Source of the DNA: Facklamia sp. 7083-14-GEN3
GTDB taxonomy: Bacteria > Bacillota > Bacilli > Lactobacillales > Aerococcaceae
DNA length: 64,000 nt
Direction: 5' to 3'
NCBI RefSeq assembly: GCF_024742075.1
Contig: NZ_JANSGD010000001.1
Coordinates: 744,001 to 808,000 of the forward strand
Below are positions 24,817-36,100 of the stretch, one piece after another. The notes under the pieces were generated by a model that saw nothing but the letters and a program-made list of their open reading frames with translations, searched no databases and was not told where the DNA came from. Both the position numbers and the translations under genes were made by a program. Within the stretch, counting starts at the first letter, position 1. Each line of letters begins with the position of its first letter.

Positions 24817-27813
24817 TTATTCACTATTCAATTGATTCAATACATCGTCTAAATTTGTAGCAACCATGTACTCCACATCTTCTTCTAATACTTTAAAGTG
24901 CTCTTTTCCACAATCAATTTTCTTTACTTCTGCTGTTCTTAACTTGGATCGATCGAGAGCGCTTTTTGTTTCAGTAACAAAGTAAAACTTTTCTTCACCT
25001 TTTTCATTAATTAATATGGCCCAGTCAGGGTTATATCCGCCAAGAGGTGTCGGAATTTTAAACCAATTTGGTAACTTAACATAGACAAGTACATCTTTAT
25101 TGTTTTCTAAATCTTGAGCAAACTTTTCTTCCACCTGACTATCATAAACAACATATTCATAGACACCTTTTTTACTCTCTATTAAATTATCGTTTAAATA
25201 GCCTGATAATTCATGGTCTTTAAAAAGTTCTTGCGCATAAAAATTACTTTCTCCAATTTTAGAATATTTTATACCATCCACAATAAAGTTTTCTTTCACT
25301 GAGTTAATTATAGCAGCCATTTCTTGCATATAAATTTGTGGATTGGCTTGAAAAATATCTAAAGTGTCACTTTTTGTTAATATTTCTATAATTGTTTTTC
25401 TAGTTAAGTCCGTCGCATTTTGTAAGTTAGTCACAACGTCTGGAAGATTTTTTAATGCAACTGGCTCGATTTTAATATATCTATCTTCTTCATTTTTTGC
25501 TCCAGTTATTCCGCCTTCAGCAAATCGAATCGCAGCTTCAATTTGAGAAATTCTTCTCTGTTTTCGTGTTAAACTATGTTTTATAGTTTTTAAAACTTCT
25601 GCAATCAAACCTTCCGTTGAAAAGTCAACTTGATAAACAGTTTGATATTTTATCTTATCCCATAATTCTTTAAATTCTGGACTTAAATACCTTTCTTTAT
25701 TTAACTCAACAGTCTTCTTCTCACGAGCCCGTTTAATTTTAACACCTTCAATTGCTTGTTTCGTTCGTGATTCAATTTCTACTCGATAGGGTTCAAATTC
25801 TTCTTGTATATCTAAATTGTTATTTTTAATAGCAATCTTTAATTTTTCTTGGACTTCGCCTGTTTTGCTAATATAATCTTTTTCTTTAAAGTATCGAACT
25901 ATTTTTTTCGAAGCCTTGCTTCCCAATCGTTCTTCAAATCCATCCTTTACTACTACAAGATTTGCAAAAAGATGGTCTTCAATATATCCAAAGCGGATAC
26001 CGGAATCTTCTTCGTACTCTTTCTGAAGAGTATCGGCAAAGACTTCATAAGATTCATTTGCTATGACAGTTAAAGTGTTAATAGTGAAGCCATATTGTCT
26101 TTCACCTTCTTGATTAACTGCTAACCGTAAGCCTCGACCGATTTCTTGTCTTTTCTTAATGTCACTATAAGTATCGTTTAGCGTACAAATTTGAAAAACA
26201 TTAGGATTATCCCATCCTTCTTTTAAGGCAGAGTGTGAAAAGATAAATTTTAACTTACTATCAAAAGACAACAAACGTTCTTTGTCCTTCATAATTAATT
26301 CGTACGCATAGTCATCCATGGTAGCATTTCCTGATGAGGTTTCGACAAATTTTACATCCGAGCGCCCCGCTTTATCTTGAGAGAAGTAACCATGATGGAC
26401 ATTTCGTACTTCTTGATCTAAATCATCCATACCTGCTCGAAGTTCTTGATATTTATCTTCCTGGATAATTTTTTTATAGAGTTCTTCAAATATCACTGCA
26501 TATTTACCAAGATTATACGTACCATCCTCATTATAAACACGATAATTGACAACACGATCAAGAAAGAATAATGACAGAACTTTAATTCCTAGCTTATTGA
26601 GATAAAGTTCCTTATCAAGATGTGCTCGTATAGTTGCTTCAATTTGTAAACGTTTATACAAATCGTCTTCTATTCCACCGATATGATTGTCTAATGTGAG
26701 AACTTCTGACCGTTGAGTAAAGGTGACTATATTATTTGCCGCATCAATATCAGCCACTTGAAATCCTTGATAAACCTCACGATTTCCTGATAACTCATAA
26801 AGGTCATCACCTTGTCTAATTCGTATGGTTCTTCTAATAATGCCAGACTTCATTTTCTGGTCAATTTCGACATCTGCATAAATTCCAGATTTCGGATTAC
26901 CGGTTTTGATTAAACGAATATAAGCATCCTCATAGTTATCTTCTTCTTCAAAACTAACTACTTCTATTTGTTTAACAAGTTCTAAAGCATGAGCGTCCAC
27001 GGCATTTAGACGATACACTACATTTTTAGGTTTAATATGTGTCGCTGAATACTTAAGGGCTGCTAATGGATTTAAGCTCGCAATAGCTTCATTGGATCGT
27101 TTGGTATTGGATGTACTTTGTGGCTCATCAATAATTACAATAGGATTTGTTTCCTGAATCAGCTCAATTGGCGGTCTTCCTTCAGGTCCCCTATCGTTGG
27201 GTCTATGAATGATATTTGCTTTTGTTAAACGATCGGAATCGCCAAAGCTACGGTTAAAGGCTTGAATATTAATAATCATGATAGAAATATGGTCTGCCGT
27301 AGCAAAACGATTAATTTCATCTAAATGGTCACTATTATAAACAAAATAATTATAATTCTCATTTTCATAAAGAGACTGCATATGATTTTGAGTTGTTTTT
27401 AAACTGTGATGAATGCCTTCTTTGATTGCCAAGCTGGGAACAACAATTATAAATTTTTTAAAGCCATATTTTTTATTTAGTTCCATTATAGTACGAATAA
27501 AAACATAGGTCTTACCAGTACCCGTTTCCATATCTACTTCAAACTCCATATAAGGATTAATATCTAGTGCTTTACTTTGTGAGAGTCCGTTTTTTTCTTG
27601 AACTTCTTGTAAATTTTGTAAAATCTCAGCGGATGTTAAGCTAAGATGGTTTGCAATCCCAATACCTGTTTCATCTAATCGCATTTGATTATAAGCAGGA
27701 GCAACAGTAAAATTTGATTCTTTAGGAGTTTGTCCCTTAAATAAATCAACCACTGAATTAATCGCATCTAATTGATACTTTAACTCAGAATCAAAATGTA
27801 ATTTTAATGACAT
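24817..27813 (-). CDS. res: Type III restriction endonuclease subunit Res
   Basis: A 998-residue SF2 helicase/nuclease. Walker A METGTGKTYVF lies near 95-105 and the DEAD-like box is IVIIDEPQ. Helicase motif VI is the QEIGRGLRLAVN region. The C-terminal nuclease has NPDWAILI followed by FVTETKSA, a PD-(D/E)xK site with the E-T-K form usual for Res. It forms a complex with Mod that cuts DNA about 25-27 bases from an unmethylated site after translocation. ATG 27813 has gggagg in front, 12 bases after the mod stop. Length is normal and the frame intact, so it is probably active. Confidence 0.95.
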   Translation of the reverse strand: MSLKLHFDSELKYQLDAINSVVDLFKGQTPKESNFTVAPAYNQMRLDETGIGIANHLSLTSAEILQNLQEVQEKNGLSQSKALDINPYMEFEVDMETGTGKTYVFIRTIMELNKKYGFKKFIIVVPSLAIKEGIHHSLKTTQNHMQSLYENENYNYFVYNSDHLDEINRFATADHISIMIINIQAFNRSFGDSDRLTKANIIHRPNDRGPEGRPPIELIQETNPIVIIDEPQSTSNTKRSNEAIASLNPLAALKYSATHIKPKNVVYRLNAVDAHALELVKQIEVVSFEEEDNYEDAYIRLIKTGNPKSGIYADVEIDQKMKSGIIRRTIRIRQGDDLYELSGNREVYQGFQVADIDAANNIVTFTQRSEVLTLDNHIGGIEDDLYKRLQIEATIRAHLDKELYLNKLGIKVLSLFFLDRVVNYRVYNEDGTYNLGKYAVIFEELYKKIIQEDKYQELRAGMDDLDQEVRNVHHGYFSQDKAGRSDVKFVETSSGNATMDDYAYELIMKDKERLLSFDSKLKFIFSHSALKEGWDNPNVFQICTLNDTYSDIKKRQEIGRGLRLAVNQEGERQYGFTINTLTVIANESYEVFADTLQKEYEEDSGIRFGYIEDHLFANLVVVKDGFEERLGSKASKKIVRYFKEKDYISKTGEVQEKLKIAIKNNNLDIQEEFEPYRVEIESRTKQAIEGVKIKRAREKKTVELNKERYLSPEFKELWDKIKYQTVYQVDFSTEGLIAEVLKTIKHSLTRKQRRISQIEAAIRFAEGGITGAKNEEDRYIKIEPVALKNLPDVVTNLQNATDLTRKTIIEILTKSDTLDIFQANPQIYMQEMAAIINSVKENFIVDGIKYSKIGESNFYAQELFKDHELSGYLNDNLIESKKGVYEYVVYDSQVEEKFAQDLENNKDVLVYVKLPNWFKIPTPLGGYNPDWAILINEKGEEKFYFVTETKSALDRSKLRTAEVKKIDCGKEHFKVLEEDVEYMVATNLDDVLNQLNSE

Positions 27814-27825
27814 ACTTACTCCTCC

Positions 27826-29859
27826 CTATAAGGTGATGAAGGCCTCTTCTGCTATTCCGGCAGAGCGTAAGGTTTCTTTGATATTTGTTTTAGCCATATC
27901 GTTTTTAAATCCTTCATCTCTAAAAATCACTCTAAATTCTTCCGGTTGATACTTATTTCTAATCTCAATCATTTTCTCAGCAATGTTTAAATCAATTTCA
28001 TCTGCTAATGAAATCATTAAGAAACCATACCCCACTGAATAAATAGTTTTTCCATTGACTTCATATTCTTCCACTGGATAAGTCAGATCAAGACCCATTT
28101 TCAAAATCATTTCGTAAACAACGTCTTGTTCTGATCGTCCTTCTACATAAGGAGTCAGAGAATCTTCAATCGCTAATTGAATATTCTCATATTGCCCTGG
28201 ATTCCATTGTTTAATGTTTGATGAATCTAATTTGAAGGTTTTGAAGCCAATATCTAAGTCTTCTGGATGTTTCATCTTTTTACGCTCTTCTTCGTTCGAT
28301 GATTCATATTTTTCAATTAATCCATCTTTAATTCTTTCACCAGCACGGCGAATTCTTTCTTTGCCTATTTCCGCAATATTTTCATAACCCGCTTTGAAAG
28401 CTTCAGATTTTTGATTGATCGCTTCAGGTAGCTGAACCATAATAAATTTACGATTGCCATTATCCTCCGCATTCAAATCCATAACTGCATGCGCAGTAGT
28501 AGATGATCCTGCAAAAAAATCGAGCACATTCATTTCTTCTTCACTATCATGTGGAATCATTAATAAGAATTTCTTTATTAGTTCAGTAGGTTTTGGAAAA
28601 TCAAATGTCTTTTCCAATTTCATTGCTATCATTTCTCTGGTTCCATTATCTGTATAGATGCCATCAATTATATCTTTATTTTTTTCAAAAATTTTTCCAT
28701 CTTTAAGGCGATCTTTACCATAAATATAGAAACCATTTTTTTCTTGTTCAAATATCAAGTCGTCCTTGTATTCTGCTAAAAATTTTTCTTGTCCCCATCT
28801 CCAAACTCTTTGTCTTTGATATTCTTCATTATATTTTGGAATAATTCGATGATATCCATCTTCAGTTATATGAGTGTATCTTTCTAACTCCCAAGAATGA
28901 GTCTGACTATTATATTTTTTTTCATCAACAACATATGCATGCTGCTTATCAGGATTATAATATATGCTATAGCATAAATTAGGTCGATTATTTATATGAA
29001 AATCTTTCGTCCCATTATGCAATGGATAGCCTTTTTTATATCTTCCTTTTACATCCTCATATTTATATTGTTTCATTTTTTTATCATCATTAATAATAGC
29101 ATCTTGAATTTCAAATTTATGTATATCTTTAGCATACATCAAAACACTCTCAAATGTTTTCCCGATAAACTTTGTTGTTGTACGACCTCTTGGATTTGCT
29201 CGCCATTTCAACTCTGTAATAAAATTATTTTCTCCAAATATTTCATCTGAAATTTTAAGCAAATTGTGCACTTCATTATCATCGATAGAAATAAAGATGA
29301 CTCCATCTTCTGTTAATAAATTTCTAGCTAATCTTAAGCGCGGATAGATCATATTTAACCAATCAGTATGATAGCGACCACTATACTCTCTATTAGTCGT
29401 TGCTAGTTTTCCATCACTATCTAGCTGACCAGTAATTTCTTTGTAATTTTTTATGTTATCTTTGAAGTTATCTTTGTACACAAAATCTCCCCCTGTATTA
29501 TAGGGAGGATCTATATAAATCATTTTTATTTTATTAAAATAAGATTTTTGCAAAAGCTTGAGAACTTCTAAATTATCTCCTTCAATATATAAGTTCTCTG
29601 ATTTATCCCAATTTTTACTTTCTTCTGGTAGTGGTCTGAGTGTCCCCATAGATGGTGTTTGAGAAATCCGGAGTGCTTCTCCTTTGCCATTCCATGTGAA
29701 GTTATAACGTTCTCCTGAGTCTTCAACATAGTCACCGAGTAGTTGCTTTAATTTATCAAAGTCTATTTTCCCGTCAGTTTCAACCTCTGGAAATAACTCT
29801 TTGATTTTTTGAATATTTTCTTCTTCAATATTTAATGTTTCTCCCGTTAATTTAGACAT
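27826..29859 (-). CDS. mod: Type III DNA adenine methyltransferase Mod
   Basis: A 677-residue beta-class N6-adenine methyltransferase. The catalytic DPPY is in MIYIDPPYNTGGDF (117-120), with the SAM-binding motif LDFFAGSSTTAHAVM near residue 450, the normal order of the beta class. The target recognition domain lies between them. Mod gives both modification and site recognition for Res. ATG 29859 has tggggga upstream. The reading frame is intact and I see no simple-sequence repeat of the kind that makes some mod genes phase-variable. Confidence 0.95.
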   Translation of the reverse strand: MSKLTGETLNIEEENIQKIKELFPEVETDGKIDFDKLKQLLGDYVEDSGERYNFTWNGKGEALRISQTPSMGTLRPLPEESKNWDKSENLYIEGDNLEVLKLLQKSYFNKIKMIYIDPPYNTGGDFVYKDNFKDNIKNYKEITGQLDSDGKLATTNREYSGRYHTDWLNMIYPRLRLARNLLTEDGVIFISIDDNEVHNLLKISDEIFGENNFITELKWRANPRGRTTTKFIGKTFESVLMYAKDIHKFEIQDAIINDDKKMKQYKYEDVKGRYKKGYPLHNGTKDFHINNRPNLCYSIYYNPDKQHAYVVDEKKYNSQTHSWELERYTHITEDGYHRIIPKYNEEYQRQRVWRWGQEKFLAEYKDDLIFEQEKNGFYIYGKDRLKDGKIFEKNKDIIDGIYTDNGTREMIAMKLEKTFDFPKPTELIKKFLLMIPHDSEEEMNVLDFFAGSSTTAHAVMDLNAEDNGNRKFIMVQLPEAINQKSEAFKAGYENIAEIGKERIRRAGERIKDGLIEKYESSNEEERKKMKHPEDLDIGFKTFKLDSSNIKQWNPGQYENIQLAIEDSLTPYVEGRSEQDVVYEMILKMGLDLTYPVEEYEVNGKTIYSVGYGFLMISLADEIDLNIAEKMIEIRNKYQPEEFRVIFRDEGFKNDMAKTNIKETLRSAGIAEEAFITL

Positions 29860-30135
29860 CAGTATCCCCCATTTGTTTTAATTGGCATTTAAAATTTTTA
29901 ATTTGCATGTTTAATTCCAATTTCTTATGAAAGTGCTTTTCTGTTCTAAGTTTAATTCTTAAGAGCTGATTTTAATCTTCATTTACTTCGATTACTTCGA
30001 TTACTTTTGCTCGATTATCGATTTGTTTAATATCCCGATTTTCCAGATTGTTAGTAGTCTAGAATTCTTATCCTTTCGAGCTGTTATTAATGAGTTATCT
30101 TTGTCAATCTATCCAGTGCCTCAAAAAATGCTAAG

Positions 30136-30633
30136 CTAGTTTGAGTATACCACTCCGTATAAAGCTTCTTTTACCTGATTAAATTGTTCTTGATCCATTG
30201 CTTCTGGATAAGTCATCAATAAAAGCGGGATTGAATTTTTACCTTCTTCTAAGGGTGGTTGGGTGTAATCATAGTCATTCAGCTTAAAATCCAAACGCTG
30301 GTAGAATTTGATTCTTCGTTTAGCAAGAATATCTTCAGGCATCTCTACCTCTAAAACGATTTTTTTATTAGCTTCACCTATAAAAGCATTCAGAAATTTA
30401 CTGCCATAATTTCTACCACGGTATTTATCATCTATCGCAAAGTGTTCGATAAAAACATATTCACCAATATCCCAAAAACATATAAAACCGACTACTTTAT
30501 TGTCATCTTTTAAAGATTTCATTTGATAGTTGGGATTTTTTAATAGTTCTAATTGTCGCTTTAAACTTCTTTTTTCATCTTCAGGAAAAGAACTTTCATA
30601 GATATCCCACATTTCAGAAAAGTTTTCCACCAT
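30136..30633 (-). CDS. GNAT family N-acetyltransferase
   Basis: A 165-residue GNAT protein. VFIEHFAIDDKYRGRNYGSKFL holds the acetyl-CoA binding motif A (R-G-R-N-Y-G), and FYQRLDFKLN is the usual C-terminal part. tggagg precedes ATG 30633. The acceptor is unknown; small-molecule or protein amines are typical. It lies between the two restriction systems with about 280 bases of AT-rich spacer downstream, and there is no sign of co-transcription with either. Confidence 0.78.
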   Translation of the reverse strand: MVENFSEMWDIYESSFPEDEKRSLKRQLELLKNPNYQMKSLKDDNKVVGFICFWDIGEYVFIEHFAIDDKYRGRNYGSKFLNAFIGEANKKIVLEVEMPEDILAKRRIKFYQRLDFKLNDYDYTQPPLEEGKNSIPLLLMTYPEAMDQEQFNQVKEALYGVVYSN

Positions 30634-31004
30634 AGATCCTCCATAAACTTATTAGATAATCTTTAGTATTAATATCATAGCAAACTATAGATATCTTTTC
30701 ATAACTTATCAAAAAGATAAGGTAGGTCACTTAAATATTCAATGAAAATTTAAATAGATCATTCAAACTTCTCTTAGGTGTGCTTTAGTCGCAAATTTAT
30801 TATAATAAATCACATAAATCACACATATCTTTGTCAAAGTTTTGTAACTAAAAATATTTACAATTAAGTAAATGAGTATTATTTAAAATTAGTCCTTTAT
30901 TTTTTCTTTTAAACCTTATAAGATCAAAGCTTAAAATTCTCTAAATCTATTGATAACTATGCTAGGCTTGAAGAAAGTCAGGCCAATGTATGGATATGTT
31001 GGAT
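30634..31004. other. AT-rich gene-free spacer
   Basis: No open frame, RNA structure or recognisable remnant is visible here. It borders the repeat copy at 31005. Confidence 0.4.
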
Positions 31005-31101
31005 AATTTTGCTCTATTCCCTACTTTAGACAATAAAAAGACCAGCTTTTGTTAGTCATCTCATGTATCTATATGGGAGAGATTTCATATCCTTTTTTTA
31101 C
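31005..31101. repeat. Imperfect flanking repeat, copy 1
   Basis: About 97 bases, roughly 80 percent identical to 40475-40576 in the same orientation; the shared core is CCTACTTTAGACAATAAAA. Together they bracket the DUF262-hsdRSM module. Both copies contain a minus-strand hairpin followed by T, which suggests a duplicated gene end or mobile-element end. No transposase frame remains. Confidence 0.55.
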
Positions 31102-31164
31102 CGTAATTCTTATAAAAATGGTTACAAAAAGAATGCTATGAATGCCAAATAAGAGCAAATTAAA

Positions 31165-31205
31165 AAGGCTTTCTATCAAGCTTTAAATCATGATAGAAAA
31201 CCTTA
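31165..31205 (-). terminator. Terminator of the hsdMSR-DUF262 operon
   Basis: On the minus strand AAGGTTTTCTATCA pairs with TGATAGAAAGCCTT, followed by TTT. It lies about 130 bases beyond the DUF262 stop at 31339. Confidence 0.6.
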
Positions 31206-31338
31206 AAATTCATACAGTGGCGTTGAGGGGGTTCAACTAAAAACTGTCATATCAATGGTAGCTAACTTACAGTAATGGTTTAGGTCAAATTTAACGAATA
31301 AGCCTATCTTTTATACTATAAATATAGTGCTAAAAATC

Positions 31339-33129
31339 TTATCTATTAACTATATGATCATACAACTCATTACCTAAAGCTAGCGTTCTTTCTTCTACAT
31401 CAGTTTTTGTAAAATCATTTTTATATTGATCAACAAATTTTTTTACAGATTTATAATTTGATTCTTTATACTTAGATAATTTTTGTTTAAAATCAAGTTG
31501 AGCAACTTGATTGTTAATATTTTCTTCTAGTAAAACCAAATTTCCTATTGATTTAGTGTAATCTTCATCTGTTTCAGGGATAATATGCTCTACCGATGAA
31601 TTAATTATATCATATGGATTTCCTTCGGAACTAATTTCTTCATATTTTCGTACTATATATTTACTTACTAAATTTGATCGCCTTGTTGTCTTCTTGCTGG
31701 TTTTTTTAACATACTCAAAATTTTTAAATCTATCTAAGAATGTCTCTCTATCAGGATACAAATCCTTCATCTCACTCTTAAAATCTTCTATGGATTGATT
31801 AATACTTTCGCGATCATCTAATAGATCAATTCTTCGAGCATACTTTCCATATTTTGATTCTAATGTGTTAGTTGGTAATTTTGAGACTGCATTATAGACA
31901 AAATGAAATTCTTCTAAAAATTTTGCGAACTTTCGCAATTGTTTAAATTTTATTTTATCTTCTAGATATTTTTCATAAATAACTAACATAACAATTTGAG
32001 ACTGTGTAACATTAAATAATTGATTTATGCTATTTATAGATAAGATCAGTGATTCTGCATCTTTTTTACTTATACCATTTCCTTTAGGTGATTCTTTGAA
32101 TAAATCCTCTCTAGGAAACATGATATCATAGTAGTTTTTAGAGCTATTATCTAATTTTTTTAAAAATCCAAAGTAATCCTTCACTTCTATTTTTTCTAAA
32201 AAATTATTATATAATTCTTTTTCAGTACTATGTTTATATTTAGAATTCCAAAATTGTCTAAAAAATGTTGCTGTATGGATATACTTACCATCTCTATTTA
32301 AATTATTAATTAATTTTTCCCAATAAGCCTTAGCATCATCTCTAGGAACAATATCTTTCTCAACAGAAAAAATTTCATTTTTTATTAAATCTATTGCAGA
32401 TAGCTGGAGACCTTTGGAATTTATATTTTCAAATATGGTATTCACATATTCTTGATTTCGTGAAGATATATATATAAGTTGATTTTCTAAAATTTGATCT
32501 CTTATAAGTCGTATTTTACTTATATGATCATTTGCATCTAATTTGGGAAATTTTTTACATAAGTTTTCATTACTAAATTTCTCATAAAAAAAATCATATG
32601 CATTTTTTATTGATCGTTCTTCTGGTGTCAGTGATGCGCACTCAATTTCTTGTATCTCTTTCTGAATAATTTTATATTCTTCAGAATCATCAATTCTATT
32701 TTGGATTTTCAGCTGAAAATATGGATTCGCAGTATCATTTTTTAAAACTGCATATTCTTCACCATCATCATTTGATCCGATAACGTATTTCCATATATTA
32801 TCTGATATATTTTTATTTTTTTTATATGAAAGATCCGCTAATACTGATAATGCAATTGTAAATGTCGTAATTCTTTGTTGTCCATCTATAATTTCTAGTG
32901 GTTCCTTATATGAAGTCATATCCCCGATGATTATAATTGTTCCAAAGAAATAATCAGTATTAATATATTGTTCATCCTCATCCAATCCGATATTATCAAT
33001 AATATCATTATAAAAATCTTCTAATTGGCTATCCTCCCACGAATATTCTCTTTGATACCTAGGAATAATGTACTCTCTTCCGTTTGATAGTAAATCTTTT
33101 ATTTTTATTCTATCTGATTCAAAGTTCAT
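31339..33129 (-). CDS. DUF262/DUF1524 protein (GmrSD-like), fourth gene of the type I R-M operon
   Basis: A 596-residue two-domain protein. The N-terminal DUF262 domain has IIPRYQREYSW (21-31) and IIDGQQRITTF (81-90), a ParB-like nucleotide-binding fold. The C-terminal DUF1524 domain has VEHIIPETDEDYTKSIGNLVLL near residue 515, an HNH-type nuclease motif. The same pair of domains makes up the type IV modification-dependent enzymes GmrS and GmrD and related phage-defence proteins such as BrxU. tggagg precedes ATG 33129, 33 bases after the hsdR stop. It therefore looks like an extra effector carried with the type I system, perhaps to attack modified phage DNA. Confidence 0.88.
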   Translation of the reverse strand: MNFESDRIKIKDLLSNGREYIIPRYQREYSWEDSQLEDFYNDIIDNIGLDEDEQYINTDYFFGTIIIIGDMTSYKEPLEIIDGQQRITTFTIALSVLADLSYKKNKNISDNIWKYVIGSNDDGEEYAVLKNDTANPYFQLKIQNRIDDSEEYKIIQKEIQEIECASLTPEERSIKNAYDFFYEKFSNENLCKKFPKLDANDHISKIRLIRDQILENQLIYISSRNQEYVNTIFENINSKGLQLSAIDLIKNEIFSVEKDIVPRDDAKAYWEKLINNLNRDGKYIHTATFFRQFWNSKYKHSTEKELYNNFLEKIEVKDYFGFLKKLDNSSKNYYDIMFPREDLFKESPKGNGISKKDAESLILSINSINQLFNVTQSQIVMLVIYEKYLEDKIKFKQLRKFAKFLEEFHFVYNAVSKLPTNTLESKYGKYARRIDLLDDRESINQSIEDFKSEMKDLYPDRETFLDRFKNFEYVKKTSKKTTRRSNLVSKYIVRKYEEISSEGNPYDIINSSVEHIIPETDEDYTKSIGNLVLLEENINNQVAQLDFKQKLSKYKESNYKSVKKFVDQYKNDFTKTDVEERTLALGNELYDHIVNR

Positions 33130-33162
33130 TTTATTATTACCTCCAATTTGTATTTTACTTAT

Positions 33163-36100
33163 CTACTCATACTTCTTCTTTATCTCCACCATATACTTAG
33201 GTAGTGCATCATTTACAAGATGCATGGTATGCATGAGTGGATTGACAGCTTGTTCTCGAGCTTCTTGGTAATTAATACTCCGCTGTAAATCATCAATGTA
33301 GGGAATGACATCTTTTTTATTTAAGGAATATTCTTTAACTGACTCAGCTAGTAATTCAGCATCTAATCCCCAGTCTTTTGCAAATTCATTAATTTTTTGC
33401 TGGACTTTATTATTTTTCCACGCTTCATATAAGTCATCAAAACGAGAATCGCTAGAAAGCTTTCCAGTTACTAACTCGGTATCGACAAACTCTTTGAGGA
33501 GTTTAGCCTGGTTGTCTTCTCCCATATCACTTAATTCTTGAATTTGCTGGTGAATAATACGTAAAGTTTCTGTATCAACGGTTTGAATGCCATCTTCATG
33601 AGTCACTCGATCGCCAATCATACCTATAATATAGTCAGCATCAATCACCTGTGTACCTGATAATCTTGTGCGACCGACTAGTGGTTGGATAGGATCAATC
33701 TCTCCCGACTCATCATCATCTGGTTTCAAGTTTTTATAAGCCCCAACATATTTCATCCAAAGATGCTCATCAATCCCAAAAGCGAGAATATCCCATGCAT
33801 ACTCATAATACTGCTGAACCGTATTCAACTCTCGATTGGCATGCGTAAATGCTTGGAGGAAATCTTCCATTCCTTTATTATCCTCTTTTAAATTCGCCCA
33901 ATTAGTTGGATCTGCAAGTATCTCTTGCATCGATTCAACTGCTTCTTTGAACTGATTAACAGCCACATCATAATGTTCAACAATTGCTCGACTACTTGAT
34001 CCACCCGAGCCATACAATTGCAGTGCTCGGTTCACATTTTCCTCGGTCATTGCTGGATACTTGTAATTAATAATCGTTCCAAACTCTTTCTTTGGACCTT
34101 GCACTCGATTCGTCCTTGAGTAGGCTTGAATCAATCCTTGCAATTCAAGTGAACGGTCTACATATAAGGTATTAACATATTTTGAGTCATAACCCGTCAG
34201 CAATTGATCCGCGACAATCATTAAATCTATTTTGTTTGGATTTCGTCCACTTCCTCCACGGGTTGAGCGAGCCACTAAATCGCCAAAGTAACTATCTCCA
34301 TCTTCAGGTCGAAATGTAATCCCAGTAAATTCACCATAATCTTTAAACATCTCTGCAATCACAGATGGTGAAATACCGTCTGGATCATTTTCATTTCCAA
34401 AACTAAAGGTCATGGCGATATTTAAATCATAATCCCTCTCAGCCAATGCTTTTTTAAAGGCATGATAATAAGCAATGACGCGTTCTTTATAAGCCACAGT
34501 CAAAATGGCATTAAAGACCTTTCCTTGTGATTGAGCTTCCCAGTTTGCTAGTATTTCTTCTACTACTCGTGGAATATGGGTTTCATCATGATAGGTTAAT
34601 AGTCCCTCTTTCGCAGCTTTGCGTTCCAGTTCTGCATCTTCCAGTTCAAATACTTCTCGTTCAATACTTCTTTGTCCAAGTTCAGGCTTTTCAAGCAGTA
34701 TTCTTTCAACTAACGCTTCTTTTAAACTTGTATGATCTCTAAACTCTCCCGTATTAATATAATCCACATGGAAGCCTAAAACGTTCCCATCACGTATGGC
34801 CTGGTCAATAGTATAGCTATGTAATTCAGGACCAAAAAGTTTTTCTGTCGTATCAATGACTTCACTTTGGGTGTTTATCAATCCCGTTGATTTATTCTCA
34901 TCATACAAAGGGGTTCCAGTAAAGCCATAGAAGAGTCCGTTTTTCTTGAAGTAACTCTTAATATTGACCATCATTTTACCCATGGTCGTTCGGTGGGCTT
35001 CATCAATAATAAAGACTATCTTCTTATCAGCTAGGCTATAATTCTCATGTTCTTTTAAATCCTTCACCAAAGAATCAAGTTTAAAGGTTGTCGTGACAAC
35101 AATTCCCCGCTGTTTGGATAACATTTGTTTTCTCAAATGATAAGTATGTTTGGTATCATCAACTGTGACCGATTCATAAGCCGCATAGGCTTTAAAGTTA
35201 GCACTTGTCGCTGCATCCAATGAACGGCGATCCACTAAAAAGACGACTTTGTCAAAGCCCCCACGCGTAGACAAGAATAAAGCTGTTTTAAAGCTGGTAA
35301 TGGTTTTTCCTGAACCGGTTGTATGCCAAACATAACCGCCATGACGAATACCATCTTTGCCCCAACCTAAAGCTGCTCGTTCAATGGCTTGAAGGGCATA
35401 GACTTGATAAGGACGCATGATCATATGTTTGCGGTTTTCTACATCTTGGGCTTCATCAATAATTAGATAATCTCCTACTAACTGGTGAGCCATTGGAATC
35501 ATCAGGAAATGTTCGACCACTTTCTGCCAATCATTAATCGGATTATTATCGGTATCTGCCCATTGGAAAACAAAGCTTTTATTAAAGTCATTGATGGATT
35601 TAGGTGTCGCAAAGTAACGCGTAGCGACTTCTGACATAATGACCATCATCTGCGAGAAGACCATAAAGTTATTTACGTATTCTCCATCGCGATAATAACG
35701 TTTAAACTGTCCAAAGGCTTCATCTAAGGATTTATCCGTTCTTTTTTGCTCAATATTAATCAGTGGCAAGCCATTAATTAACAAGATGACATCAAAGCGA
35801 TTGCCATTTTCACTTTCCACTTCGCGAGCGATTTGATAGCTGGAATCGCCCCCGCGGACTTGTGACTTTTTAAAGATGGTTAATGTAATTTGTTGGCGCG
35901 TTATTCCTGGATGATCCTCTCGGTAAATGCCATCAATCTTACCAGTTGATCCTTCCATGGCGAGAACTTTGGCTGCTTCAAAGCTATTATCAATTTGTTT
36001 GACTTTCGTCATGACCTGTTCAAACTCAGCATCACTTAATGGTACACCTTCTAATTGATCAGCATTCATACGGTTTAACTCATGACGCCAATTCTCAATT

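Noticed and set aside
29983-30009. Short tandem TTACTTCGA repeat upstream of mod
   Set aside because: Only two and a half copies, outside any gene; too short to claim phase variation.
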